A DNA stretch of 64,000 nt, from assembly GCF_002201475.1 (NCBI RefSeq), contig NZ_CP021422.1, positions 1,178,001 through 1,242,000 on the forward strand, read 5' to 3'. Origin of the DNA: Acutalibacter muris. Lineage in GTDB: Bacteria > Bacillota > Clostridia > Oscillospirales > Acutalibacteraceae. The translations under genes were made by a program, and so were the position numbers. Below are positions 53,308 to 62,146 of the stretch, piece by piece (positions within the stretch are counted from its first letter, which is position 1; the number at the start of each line of letters is the position of its first letter). The notes under the pieces were generated by a model, which did no database searches, was not told the origin of the DNA, and was given only the letters and a program-made list of their open reading frames with translations.

Positions 53308-53771
53308 AATCAGCTTGGGCGAAATTCAAAAATCTGCCGGAGCCCTTGCGGAGAGTGATAGGTTTGCGCATGATGGTGGGCGGCGCGGCGCTCGTGCTTT
53401 TCATTATAATATGGATTCTCATGGGTGACATCACCCTGGCAATTCCCTGTGCGACGCTTGGGGCATATCTTTTGGTCAGTAGCTGTATGCTCGTACATCG
53501 CAATTTTCTTTGTATCACTGGCACGGTCAAAGAGGTGGTCATGACCGGCATCCGCAAGCTCCCCAAATATCTGCTGCTTGAAACCGAGGAGGGCATTATC
53601 CGACTACCGGCAAATCGAAAACCTTTTCCGGCGGGCAGTTCCGTAACGCTATATCTTGCCACCAATACGCCGGTCTATGAACAGGACGGCATATTAAAAA
53701 TCTTTTCGTATCTCGCCTTGGAGCTCGCCGCCCCATCCAAGAAAAAGATTGACGAGCGCGGGAAACTGTGA
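53304..53771 (+). CDS. Two-helix membrane protein of the element
   Basis: 155 residues. Helices at ~25-45 (GGAALVLFIIIWILMGDITL) and ~47-67 (IPCATLGAYLLVSSCMLV), then a cytoplasmic beta-rich domain of ~85 residues (GTVKEVVMTG..KYLLLETEEGIIRLPANRKPF). Could belong to the conjugation apparatus or its regulation; no family recognised. Promoter L4 lies over its 3' end. Confidence 0.5.
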   Translation: MKSAWAKFKNLPEPLRRVIGLRMMVGGAALVLFIIIWILMGDITLAIPCATLGAYLLVSSCMLVHRNFLCITGTVKEVVMTGIRKLPKYLLLETEEGIIRLPANRKPFPAGSSVTLYLATNTPVYEQDGILKIFSYLALELAAPSKKKIDERGKL

Positions 53772-53885
53772 TATATTATAAATACAGTTTCATGGTTTCC
53801 CCCTGGAAACATAGTATCAGAGTTACAAAGTGTCGATTTGCGCGTGCTTTAGCACGGATGCGCTAGTCGGCACTTTTTTGTTTCC
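53749..53885 (+). ncRNA. Promoter and repeated attenuator leader L4 (SSB operon)
   Basis: TTGACG (53749-53754), 17-bp spacer, TATATT (53772-53777). Leader: ACAGTTTCA, GTTTCC-ccct-GGAAAC stem, TATCAGAGTTACAAAGTGTCGA (53814-53835), then terminator arms AAGTGtCGA and TCGgCACTT with T6, enclosing an inner GCGCGTGC/GCACG hairpin. A GGCGGA/TCCGCC hairpin and GAGGTC precede ATG 53941. Confidence 0.65.
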
Positions 53886-53940
53886 TAAGAGTGCCAAAAA
53901 CTGAATAAATGGCGGAGTATCCGCCGGAAAAGAGGTCAAA

Positions 53941-54405
53941 ATGTTAGCAGTTCTAATCACGGGGGCAGTGGTCTCCAAAGGCTACCAGGACGAACCGGCC
54001 GTCAAGGTATCTGACAGCGGAAAAGCCGTCTGGTTCCGGGTGGGCAAAAAGGTGTATGACTCCCAATCCGAGGACAACCGGCGCTGGGTCAACCTGAACA
54101 TCAAGGGTTTCAACTACATGGTGGACAGAGTGAAGAAAATGCAGCTCAAGGAGGGCATGTACATCAACATCCGGGGCCGTCTGGACGAGGACGTGTGGAT
54201 GGACAAGAGCGGCGAGACCCGCAGGAGCCTCTACATCGTTGCGGAGGACATCGAGTACGCGGGCGGCAAGTCCAAGGATGAATCCGAGAGCAATACCGCT
54301 CCTGCCAATCAGCCCGAGAAAGCTCCCCTGCCCACCGAGGCCCCCGGCGAGTTCACCGGCTACGAGTCCTTTGGCGGCACATCCTTCTTTGACGGAGACG
54401 ATTAA
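53941..54405 (+). CDS. ssb: Single-stranded DNA-binding protein (OB-fold)
   Basis: 154 residues, ATG 53941 behind AAGAGGT. OB-fold pattern: LAVLITGAVVSKGYQDEPAVK, WVNLNIKGF..MVDRVKKMQLKEGMYINIRGRL, YIVAEDIEYA. A Pro/Ala/Glu-rich linker leads to an acidic tip FFDGDD, like the protein-recruiting tail of bacterial SSB though not the usual DDDIPF. It probably coats the transferred strand during element replication and transfer. Confidence 0.75.
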   Translation: MLAVLITGAVVSKGYQDEPAVKVSDSGKAVWFRVGKKVYDSQSEDNRRWVNLNIKGFNYMVDRVKKMQLKEGMYINIRGRLDEDVWMDKSGETRRSLYIVAEDIEYAGGKSKDESESNTAPANQPEKAPLPTEAPGEFTGYESFGGTSFFDGDD

Positions 54406-54435
54406 GGTACAAAAAATGAAGTCTGAGCGTATTTG

Positions 54436-54475
54436 AGCGCATAATGAGTTTTCTAACTTGTTATGCGCTTTTTTG
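54436..54475 (+). terminator. Intrinsic terminator after ssb
   Basis: AGCGCATAA (54436-54444) pairs with TTATGCGCT (54461-54469), followed by T6. GTCTGAGCGT just before echoes the repeated leaders. The next gene begins at 54499. Confidence 0.75.
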
Positions 54476-54498
54476 CGTTCGGAGGAAAGGAGCCTGCC

Positions 54499-55245
54499 AT
54501 GCAGGAGACAAAACGAAGCCCGTTTCTGGATTCGCTCAAAATCGTTGGCCTGGCAATCATGGCCTGCTTTGTGTGCCGGTTCTGGCCCATGGCGATTTTC
54601 CTAATCATCTATGGTTTGGCTGTCATCGTGCGTACGTTGGTGAAGTCCCGGAAAACAAAACCTGTCCAGCTTGCGCCGTTCATACCGGCAGAACCAATCC
54701 CGGCCCCCACGCCCACCCAGCGCGACCTGGAAAACTTGGCGTTCTCCATGATTTGCGGTCGAATAACCGAGCTGGTAGCCCGGGACTATCCCACCGCCCG
54801 CTGGGTATGGGAGTTTCCCTCGGCTCAGAAGCTGATCATGGAGGGCCACGAGGTGTACATCCTCCTCAACCGGGCCGGAGGTTACCGCCGGGCACAGGTG
54901 CTGTACCAAAACCTGCAGGTGACCGGCCTGAAGTACGAGGGCATTACCGTCGCTCCCGTTGAGCCACCTGCCGCTCCTGAGCCGGAAGAAACCGAACCGG
55001 ACAACTACTCCCTCCTGGCCTTCCAGTGGGTGGACGCGCACCTGTCCGACCTGAGTTCCAGGTGTGATGAAGCCCGGAAAAATGGCCTTTCCCACCTGCT
55101 GGTGCCGGAAACAGAACTGCCTGTAGCCCAGAGCTGGCAGGACATCTGCACTGAGCTGGCCCGCGCCGGGTACAGAACACAGGTGCTCGCCGAGGGCATA
55201 AAAATCACGATAGGAGTTGATGAAAATGAGCGCAGCCCTGAATAA
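54499..55245 (+). CDS. Membrane-anchored element protein, unknown
   Basis: 248 residues from ATG 54499 (GGAGGAAAGGAG upstream). Two close N-terminal helices (IVGLAIMACFVCRFWPMAIFLIIYGLAVIV) then a cytoplasmic part of ~190 residues with a Pro/Ala/Glu linker in the middle. No motif recognised. Its end overlaps the AAA+ gene start, so the three genes 54499-57102 probably act together. Confidence 0.5.
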   Translation: MQETKRSPFLDSLKIVGLAIMACFVCRFWPMAIFLIIYGLAVIVRTLVKSRKTKPVQLAPFIPAEPIPAPTPTQRDLENLAFSMICGRITELVARDYPTARWVWEFPSAQKLIMEGHEVYILLNRAGGYRRAQVLYQNLQVTGLKYEGITVAPVEPPAAPEPEETEPDNYSLLAFQWVDAHLSDLSSRCDEARKNGLSHLLVPETELPVAQSWQDICTELARAGYRTQVLAEGIKITIGVDENERSPE

Positions 55246-57102
55246 TCTATTCAATTTTGGCCGCCCGTTGCCGCCGCCCTTTAGTGCTGTCACCAACAGG
55301 AAAGTCCCGGTGGCCTCCAAGTACGGCGACGGCAAGCAGGCGACCCTCTGCTGCACGGTCATCAAGGCGCTGAACGCTGTATGCGCCTGCATGAACGGCT
55401 CCGGCGAGGGCGCGGTGGGCGTGATAGACCACCGCTCGGTAGCGGAGTACAAGTCATCCATGGGCCCGGACGCCTACCATCTGACGGTCTTTGACAGCGG
55501 CACTGGCTCCATTATGGCTACTGTTTATGACAAAAACACAGAGCTCATCGAGAACTATGTGCTGAAGACTACCGACCGTGACGGCGCAGCCGTGGTGATG
55601 GCCATGTTCCCATTCCTTAACCGGGACGAGGAATTTGAGCAGAAATTCAACGAATATTTCGACCAGTACGCGGCGGGGTTTCCTGACGTGCCTGCCGCCA
55701 CAAACACTATGGCTATCCTCTGCGACAATGTGTATCGCCGGGTCAAGGACGAGACTTGCGATGCCCACATCAAAGTGACTCTGGATAAATCCGGCAACCT
55801 GATGCGGGTCACCCAGGGACACCTCGACTCCGGCGCGTTCACCCCAACGGACGTGATTGCGGGCGAGTTCACCATCTTCGCCAAGACCGGGCGGGCGACT
55901 GTCAAAAAGGCAAGCGCCGTGATAGAGCATAGCGATTTTGTGGGCAAGTATGCACTGCACACAAGAGCACTCAGCCCCCAGGAACAGGCGCTTGTCCCGG
56001 CGCTGCCGGAGTGGTACATCATTCCCTGTGAGGTGGTAGACATCTGCAAGCACGCCCAGGCCACCACAGAAAAATCTGCTCCCATGAGGAACTTCATCCT
56101 GCGCGGCCCCGCCGGGACAGGCAAGACAATGGGCGCGAAGGCCATCGCCGCCGGGCTGCGCCTGCCGTACATGAAGTACACCTGCTCTGCCAACACGGAG
56201 ATCTTCGACTTCGTGGGCATGATTTTTCCCGATTCCGAGGGTGGCTCCACCGGGGACGCCCAGTTGGATAAGGAGAAAGAGCAGCTTGAGAGCATGGCGG
56301 CATCACCTACGCGAACGTGGCTAAAATCATGAATCTGCCCGGCTTGGACGACATGGATTACGACCCCGCAGGGGTATACCAGGCGCTGACGGGACTGGAA
56401 AAAGAGGACGCTACTTCTCAGGAGTGCATGGCTGTTGTCATGGAGCGGGTGACCGCAAAAGTACAGGCTTTGACAAAGCGTACAGAGGAGAACCAATCTA
56501 GCGGTCAGACCTACCGCTATGTGGACACGGACTTCATCAAGGCTTTGCGCTACGGCTACGTCATCGAGATTCAGGAGCCTTCTACCATCGCCCAGCCGGG
56601 CGTGCTAGTGGGCCTGAACTCCCTGTTGGAGCAATCAGGCACGATTACCCTGCCCACTGGCGAAATTATCCAGCGCCACCCGGATGCTGTTGTGGTGGTC
56701 ACCACTAACACCAGCTACGAGGGGTGCCGGGGAATGAACCAGTCTGTGCTCGACCGCATGAGCTTGGTGCGGGACGTGGAACTGCCGACCCCGGAGGTCA
56801 TGGTGCAGAGAGCTATGTCCGTTACCGGCGCTACCGACGAGTACCAGGTAGGGCAGATGGTGCAGGTGGTCAACGATTTAGCGGAGTATTGCCGCAAAAA
56901 CAGCATTTCGGATGGCAGTTACGGTATGCGCAGCCTTATCGACTGGATCACCAGCGCGGAAATTACCGGCGATGTGTACCAGTCGGCGCTGTACACCGTC
57001 ATAAGCAAGGCAACCGCCGATGAAATTGACCGTGAAGCGCTAATAAGCGCTGTGCTGGAGCCGATGTTTGGCCCCAAAAGAAAAAACAGCATAAAGGAGT
57101 GA
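55226..57102 (+). pseudogene. AAA+ ATPase (MoxR/dynein-like), broken by a 1-nt frameshift
   Basis: Start ATG 55226 (TAGGAG nine bases before). The first part runs to 56332 and holds Walker A GPAGTGKT (~residue 293) and TCSANTEIFDFVGMIFPD. Just after LESM (near base 56296) a G is missing. In the next frame the protein continues GGITYANVAKIMNLPGLDD to 57102, with the sensor/Walker-B side (VVVVTTNTSYEGCRGMNQSVLDRMS). Restoring one base gives about 625 residues. It partners the VWA protein at 58427, as MoxR-VWA pairs do. It may be inactive, phase-variable, or a sequencing error. Confidence 0.75.
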
Positions 57103-57107
57103 AAATC

Positions 57108-57659
57108 GTGATTGTTATAAATCAAAATTGTTATCAGCCAATGCGGGAGGCCCGTATTGAGCAGGGCTTGACCCAGCGGGAACTGGGGCAGAGAACCGGC
57201 ATCCCCTACTACACCATCCAGGCGTATGAGCGGGGCCGTCATAACCCACCGGCTAAGCGTTTGCGTACCTTGGCAGAGGTGCTGGGGCTTGAGGTGGAGG
57301 ACTATCCTCTGCCGCCCATGCGCACTACTGCAAGCGAACGCAACCAGCTTCTGGAAAAGTACATGGACTTGCCCGGATATATCATCCGGCAGAACTGGAC
57401 GCTGGTGCTCGCAACCGGCTTGGATGTGGAGGATGTCAGGCAAGAACTTCTGCTCCGGGGATTGCAGGCCATAGAGACCTATGACCCAAGCGCCGGAGCT
57501 AGTCTGCGGACGCACCTCAACATCGCCATGCAGTACCACCTCATGAAGTTGGCCCGGAAAGCGTCATCCAGAGGAATGACCGATGTGCCTCGCGGGGTTC
57601 GTGTCACATTCTGCTCGGTGGAGGCTATGTGCGAGTATGGCTTTGAACTGGAGGGTTGA
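57108..57659 (+). CDS. XRE helix-turn-helix fused to a sigma-70 region-2-like domain
   Basis: 183 residues from GTG 57108 (AAAGGAG eight bases before). Residues ~5-60: XRE HTH (MREARIEQGLTQRELGQRTGIPYYTIQAYERG). Residues ~100-155: LVLATGLDVEDVRQELLLRGLQAIETYDPSAGASLRTHLNIAMQYHL, which reads like sigma region 2 (compare REDLFQVGCIGLCKA at 7176). No region 4 follows. It may be a hybrid regulator that touches RNA polymerase core or a sigma-like activator of element promoters; inference. Confidence 0.65.
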   Translation: MIVINQNCYQPMREARIEQGLTQRELGQRTGIPYYTIQAYERGRHNPPAKRLRTLAEVLGLEVEDYPLPPMRTTASERNQLLEKYMDLPGYIIRQNWTLVLATGLDVEDVRQELLLRGLQAIETYDPSAGASLRTHLNIAMQYHLMKLARKASSRGMTDVPRGVRVTFCSVEAMCEYGFELEG

Positions 57660-57661
57660 AT

Positions 57662-58144
57662 ATGCACATAACAGAGCTGCAAACGCCGTATATTGGACGG
57701 AAAATTATCGTATACGGTTCAGGCAAGAACGCCAACAGGCCGGTACCCCACTGGCGTGAGGTACAGCAGGTTTCCGGCCCTCTTTACAAGGGACGGGAGG
57801 CGGTAAACAAGTATGGGGAGCTGAAATGTGACTTATACCTGCTATACGATGAAGTCCCCGTAGGATTGCGCTATATCAAAAATCAGCACATTGATGACAG
57901 AGTTACGACAGAGTACCTTCTGGGCCTGCTGCAAAGCGAAAACTTGGCTTCCCTGTCCGGCTATCTTGATAATCTGAGAGAGGACATGGAAAACTCCAGG
58001 TGGGTCGGGCTGGCGGATATCGAATTTGTAAAACAGTTCGATGAACCTTTGGCCCAAAAGTTAGCCTTGCACAGGCAAAACCGTTTGGAGCTGTGGGAGC
58101 AAGCCCGACGTAGAAATGAGAAGGAAGGTCAGGTAAAAAGGTGA
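57662..58144 (+). CDS. Conjugative-element protein of unknown function
   Basis: 160 residues from ATG 57662 (GGAGGG six bases before). N-terminal beta-rich part (YIGRKIIVYGSGKNANRPVPHWREV), C-terminal helices. No family recognised; embedded in the AAA+/VWA gene run. Confidence 0.5.
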   Translation: MHITELQTPYIGRKIIVYGSGKNANRPVPHWREVQQVSGPLYKGREAVNKYGELKCDLYLLYDEVPVGLRYIKNQHIDDRVTTEYLLGLLQSENLASLSGYLDNLREDMENSRWVGLADIEFVKQFDEPLAQKLALHRQNRLELWEQARRRNEKEGQVKR

Positions 58145-58365
58145 TGGCACGCAAGGGCAAGCTAAACGGCACGGTGATGACCCGGAGGGAGTTTGTTTTC
58201 AATCTTCTTCAAGAGGGGCTCGTTCCAGTTTGCTTCACCAATGGGCGCTCAAATCAGTACCGCCTTTATGACAATACCAACCGGATCTGGTATATTGTCA
58301 CCAAAACCGAACACGACTTTGCCAAGTATCTGCTTGACTCAGGCAAAATAGTATCACAGGAATAA
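58144..58365 (+). CDS. Small conjugative-element protein, unknown
   Basis: 73 residues; ATG 58144 overlaps the previous stop. Basic start MARKGKLNGTVMTRREFVFNLLQEG, beta-rich end (NQYRLYDNTNRIWYIVTKTEHDFAKYLLDSG). Function unknown. Confidence 0.5.
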   Translation: MARKGKLNGTVMTRREFVFNLLQEGLVPVCFTNGRSNQYRLYDNTNRIWYIVTKTEHDFAKYLLDSGKIVSQE

Positions 58366-58426
58366 TGGGAGCGGCCAGGCGGTAAGTCTGGCCCTTCTCC
58401 TATCATGATTATATTGGAGGCCAAAA

Positions 58427-60640
58427 ATGGCAAGAGTAAACCACAAGCTGGTAAAAAAGCTGCTCAACGAAAAACGCAGCAAGATAACCGACCGGCAGTT
58501 CTTCACCAGCCGGGTGTTGGCGGGACACTTTGAGGACATGGCCGCCGCCCAGACCCGGCGCTACAAGTACGACCGGCGGGTAAGGGTGCTGCTTAGCTGG
58601 AAGCCAAAGGACGGCAGTGTCGCTTATACTGACAATCAGACCATTCACATCAACGCCGGCTATCCGCTGGTGACCAAAACCAAGGGCCGGAAGAACCGGT
58701 ATCATCTGGTGTGCGGTCTGTTCGCTCACGAGTTGGGCCATGTGCTGTACACTGATTTTTTGCAGCCCCAGACCCAGACAAACTATATGGAGCGCGGTCT
58801 TTGGTACCCGGAGCCGCCTACCCTGCACACGGCGGAGGACTTTGCCAATGAGAAAGCCATGTGGGCATATCTCAAGGCTGACCCCAAGAATCTGGAGGCT
58901 GTAAAGGAGGTTTCGCACCATATCTCCAACGTGCTGGAGGACGGCTACATTGAGAACCGTATGCTCAATGACTTCCCCGGCACACTGGGCTTTGGGCTTA
59001 GTGTCGTGCGCCAAAAAATGTGGGAGGAGATGGGCACTGTCACCGACCTGAAGCAATACGAGGGAGACGGCTCGTGCCACATTTTCCAGAGCATCTTAGA
59101 GGTCATGCTGTCCTACGTGAAGTACGGCGAGATAAAATACGGTGATGAAGAACTGGACGATATACGCATCCAGACCACCTTCGACCTTATCAACGAGCTT
59201 GACCGCTCGGTAACCGACCCAGACCCCAAGACCCGGTTACGCACCGTAAATCTGATCCTTGTTCGCTGCTGGGAGCATATCCAAGACTACTGCGAACGAC
59301 TCAAGGCGGCGAAGGCGGTGGCTGAGTCCATGTCGGACGCAGTAAAAAAGAGCCTAGGCGGAATGCCCGGCACGACTACCGCTGGGACAGGCGGTGCGCC
59401 TGTTCCAGGAGCAGGTAGCTCTGCGGGCGCTTCCGCGACGGCGGCAAGCCGCGCTAAGACCCATGAGGACGCTGAGGCAGGCAATGATGAAGATTCCGAA
59501 AACAGCGAAAATAACTCTACAGAGGAAAAGCCTGCCCAGTCCGGCGAAGATTTACCGCCCATAATGGGTTCCGTGCCCAAGCCCAAGAAGCAGGACACTA
59601 CGGATTCCGAGGGTGGGCGCATCCCCTACCACCAGACCAGCTCTCTGTCTGAGCCAGTGGGCGGCACTACCGAGTACAACGCCGACTACGAGCGGGAGCA
59701 GTACGACAAGGCCGCGTCAGACATTGACCGTATGCTGGACAAAATGGCTGAGCACTCCGCCTGTGAGCAGCTGGAAAATGAGCGCTTATCCGAGCTGAAC
59801 GAGATGGCGAACAGCATCTCCTACGGTGATATCCACCAGGGCGTGAACATCAAAATCAACCGTATTTCCAGCGTAGATACTGACCTCATGGAGCAGTACG
59901 ACGCTGTTGCTCCCCGGCTGGTGACTATTTCCAAGCAGCTCCAGCGGAGCATCCAGAAGGAGCTCAAAGAGCACCGTCAAGGTGGTAAGCAGACCGGACT
60001 GGTCATGGGCAGAAGACTCGATACCCATGCTCTGTGCCGGAACGATGGAAAGGTATTTTACAAGAACGCTCTGCCAAATGAGATACCCGAGCTTGCGGTG
60101 GGCCTGCTGGTGGACGAGTCCGGCTCTATGTGCTCCGGTGACCGATGTACCTATGCACGGGCTGCTGCCATTATCCTGCACGATTTCTGTGACAGCCTGG
60201 ATATTCCTGTTATGGTCTACGGCCATTCTACCGGCTGGGACTCGGTCGAGCTGTATTCCTATGCTGAGTTCGATGGATTTGACAGCGATGACCGCTACCG
60301 ACTCATGGACATCGGCGCAAGGGGTAGCAATCGGGATGGGGCGGCTCTGCGATATGTGGCGGAGCGGCTTTCTAAGCGCCCGGAAGCAGTGAAGCTGCTG
60401 ATTCTGGTTTCAGACGGTCAGCCCGCTGACGATGGTTACAGCGGTACTGCCGCTGAGGAAGATTTGCGGGGCATTAAGCAGGAGTACCAGCGCAAGGGCA
60501 TCATCTTTGTGGCGGCTGCTATTGGGAATGATAAGCCAAGTATTCAGCGGATTTATGGTGACTCGTTCCTGGATATTACGGATTTGGAGCAGCTACCGGG
60601 GAAGTTGACGGCGGTTGTGAAAAGGCATATCAGGATTTAG
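58427..60640 (+). CDS. VWA-domain protein with HELGH metal motif (CobT/NorD-like), AAA+ partner
   Basis: 737 residues, ATG 58427 after TTGGAGG. An HELGH motif (~101-105) suggests a zinc peptidase-like N-terminal domain. A long Ser/Thr/Ala/Glu-rich linker (~310-420) follows. A C-terminal von Willebrand A domain has the MIDAS motif DESGSM (~563-568), a later DG.ALRYVAERL and LILVSDGQPADDG. AAA+/VWA pairs work as metal-insertion or remodelling machines; the AAA+ partner is the frameshifted 55226 gene. A HELGH-VWA combination on a conjugative element is unusual, and the substrate is unknown. Confidence 0.8.
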   Translation: MARVNHKLVKKLLNEKRSKITDRQFFTSRVLAGHFEDMAAAQTRRYKYDRRVRVLLSWKPKDGSVAYTDNQTIHINAGYPLVTKTKGRKNRYHLVCGLFAHELGHVLYTDFLQPQTQTNYMERGLWYPEPPTLHTAEDFANEKAMWAYLKADPKNLEAVKEVSHHISNVLEDGYIENRMLNDFPGTLGFGLSVVRQKMWEEMGTVTDLKQYEGDGSCHIFQSILEVMLSYVKYGEIKYGDEELDDIRIQTTFDLINELDRSVTDPDPKTRLRTVNLILVRCWEHIQDYCERLKAAKAVAESMSDAVKKSLGGMPGTTTAGTGGAPVPGAGSSAGASATAASRAKTHEDAEAGNDEDSENSENNSTEEKPAQSGEDLPPIMGSVPKPKKQDTTDSEGGRIPYHQTSSLSEPVGGTTEYNADYEREQYDKAASDIDRMLDKMAEHSACEQLENERLSELNEMANSISYGDIHQGVNIKINRISSVDTDLMEQYDAVAPRLVTISKQLQRSIQKELKEHRQGGKQTGLVMGRRLDTHALCRNDGKVFYKNALPNEIPELAVGLLVDESGSMCSGDRCTYARAAAIILHDFCDSLDIPVMVYGHSTGWDSVELYSYAEFDGFDSDDRYRLMDIGARGSNRDGAALRYVAERLSKRPEAVKLLILVSDGQPADDGYSGTAAEEDLRGIKQEYQRKGIIFVAAAIGNDKPSIQRIYGDSFLDITDLEQLPGKLTAVVKRHIRI

Positions 60641-60654
60641 GATGAAGGTATCTG

Positions 60655-60683
60655 TTGATTTTCTGATGGTACTGCGGTATAAT
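60655..60683 (+). promoter_or_regulatory. Promoter of the Uma2 gene
   Basis: TTGATT (60655-60660), 17-bp spacer, TATAAT (60678-60683). AGAGGAGG and ATG 60716 follow. Confidence 0.75.
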
Positions 60684-60715
60684 ATAACCATATAAACGGC
60701 AGAGGAGGATCGCAA

Positions 60716-61294
60716 ATGACTACCCCCATCGCACAGGAAAAAGCCCATGAGCCATACACCTATGCGGATTATCTCAAATGGGACTCCCCGGAGCGTTACG
60801 AGTTAATCGATGGAGAGGCTGTGCTTTTGGCCGCGCCGTCTACCTCACATCAGTTAGTTTCAGCGGAACTTATGCGGCAGTTGGCGAATTTTTTAGAAGG
60901 TAAAAACTGTAAAGCGATCGCGGCCCCTTTTGATGTGCGACTGTTTGAAGAAGCTGGCTCACCTGAGGATGTAGACACAGTAGTTCAGCCCGACATCTCG
61001 GTAGTCTGCGACAAGTCCAAGCTGGACGAGCGCGGGTGTAAGGGCGCGCCGGAGATGGTGATTGAGATCATCTCCCCCGGCAGTCTTCGGCACGACCGGC
61101 TGGTGAAGTTCAATTTGTACCAACGGGCCGGAATAGGCGAGCTTTGGCTGGTGGACCCGGCTGGCGGTTCGATTGAGGTCTTTCTGCTGAGGGACGGTTT
61201 CCTGCTCCCCCACGAGGTCTATACTATAAAAGATATTGCCAAGGTGAACACATTGGATGGCTGCTTTATTGAGGTCGGAAAAGTGTTCGCATAA
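60716..61294 (+). CDS. Uma2-family (DUF820) putative nuclease
   Basis: 192 residues. YTYADYLKWDSPERYELIDGEAVLLAAPSTSHQ, then VVQPDISVVCDKSKLDERG, APEMVIEIISPGSLRHDRLVKFNLYQRAGIGELWLVDP: the PD-(D/E)xK pattern of Uma2/DUF820, with Asp in QPDIS and Glu in VIEIISP. It is monocistronic, with its own promoter and terminator. Such genes are often solitary cargo; biochemical role unproven. Confidence 0.85.
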   Translation: MTTPIAQEKAHEPYTYADYLKWDSPERYELIDGEAVLLAAPSTSHQLVSAELMRQLANFLEGKNCKAIAAPFDVRLFEEAGSPEDVDTVVQPDISVVCDKSKLDERGCKGAPEMVIEIISPGSLRHDRLVKFNLYQRAGIGELWLVDPAGGSIEVFLLRDGFLLPHEVYTIKDIAKVNTLDGCFIEVGKVFA

Positions 61295-61320
61295 ATTGAA
61301 AAGCGGTTTCTTATGCTATC

Positions 61321-61354
61321 AACGACACTGGTTATACCAGTGTCGTTCTTTTTA
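61321..61354 (+). terminator. Intrinsic terminator after Uma2
   Basis: AACGACACTGG (61321-61331) pairs with CCAGTGTCGTT (61337-61347) across TTATA, followed by a T-rich run. Strong. Confidence 0.85.
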
Positions 61355-61472
61355 CGAAAAAAGATTTTCTCAAATACGCCTTAAAGGTGTATCAATCAAC
61401 TCTAACGTGATGGAGCAATTTCACTAAAGCGGGTATACAAAGCCTAAAAGGTGAATCTAACAGGAGAGCAGT

Positions 61473-61850
61473 ATGACGGATAAAAAGTTTGGAAACCGAT
61501 TCAAGGAGTGTAGAGAGAGTTTAAGACTGACCCAGGAAGATTTGGCGGATATGATTGGGATATCTGTACAGTACATCTCCTATGTTGAGAGAGGCAAAAG
61601 ATATCCTCGTTATGACAAAATGATTTTATTGCTGGATGCGCTGGAGATTTCGGCGGACGAAGTGTTCTGTGATGTTGTTAAAAAGTCCATGGACCATCGT
61701 TCTTCCTACTTGAGTGATAAACTGGCTTCCCTCCCGGCAACTGAAAAGAATGATATTTTGGATTTGCTTGAGCATTTAATCAAGCAAGCGACAAAACGCG
61801 CAGAGAGAAATGAATCGCTAAAAGAGATTGACAATCCCCCAAAAACCTGA
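61473..61850 (+). CDS. XRE-family transcriptional regulator
   Basis: 125 residues, ATG 61473 after AGGAG. Standard HTH: FGNRFKECRESLRLTQEDLADMIGISVQYISYVERGKRYP (~6-45), then DKMILLLDALEISADEVF and a helical tail. Probably a regulator of element functions. Leader L5's promoter starts within its 3' end. Confidence 0.85.
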   Translation: MTDKKFGNRFKECRESLRLTQEDLADMIGISVQYISYVERGKRYPRYDKMILLLDALEISADEVFCDVVKKSMDHRSSYLSDKLASLPATEKNDILDLLEHLIKQATKRAERNESLKEIDNPPKT

Positions 61851-62125
61851 TAAAATAGCATTACAGTATCAGGTTCCCAAAACGGACAGAGTATCAGAGT
61901 TACAGAGTGTCATTTGTGTTTGCCGTGTGCAGACATGGATGGCACTTTTTGTTTTCCTGAAGCTTATATCCCGCGACGCATATGCTGGAATATAGCACAA
62001 CCGTAGCGCGTTGCTTTGCGCGACCCCGCGAATTGGGTCAGAGCATTTATGCTCTTCGTCACGCTTGTCGGGCCGATACTGGCAAAAGGCAGCAGTCGAA
62101 AAGACCGCTGCCTTTTTGCATTTCA
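61828..62125 (+). ncRNA. Promoter and repeated attenuator leader L5, tandem terminators
   Basis: TTGACA (61828-61833), 17-bp spacer, TAAAAT (61851-61856). Leader: ACAGTATCAGGTT, then GTATCAGAGTTACAGAGTGTC (from 61891). Terminator 1: AGTGtCAT with ATGGCACT and TTTTT. Further hairpins (GCGTTGC/GCG; GAGCAttatGCTC) follow. Terminator 2: AGGCAGCaGTC (62087-62097) with GACcGCTGCCT (62103-62113) and T5. The gene at 62147 follows, with GGGAG. Confidence 0.65.
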
Positions 62126-62146
62126 TCAAAGAAAGGGAGTATCAAA

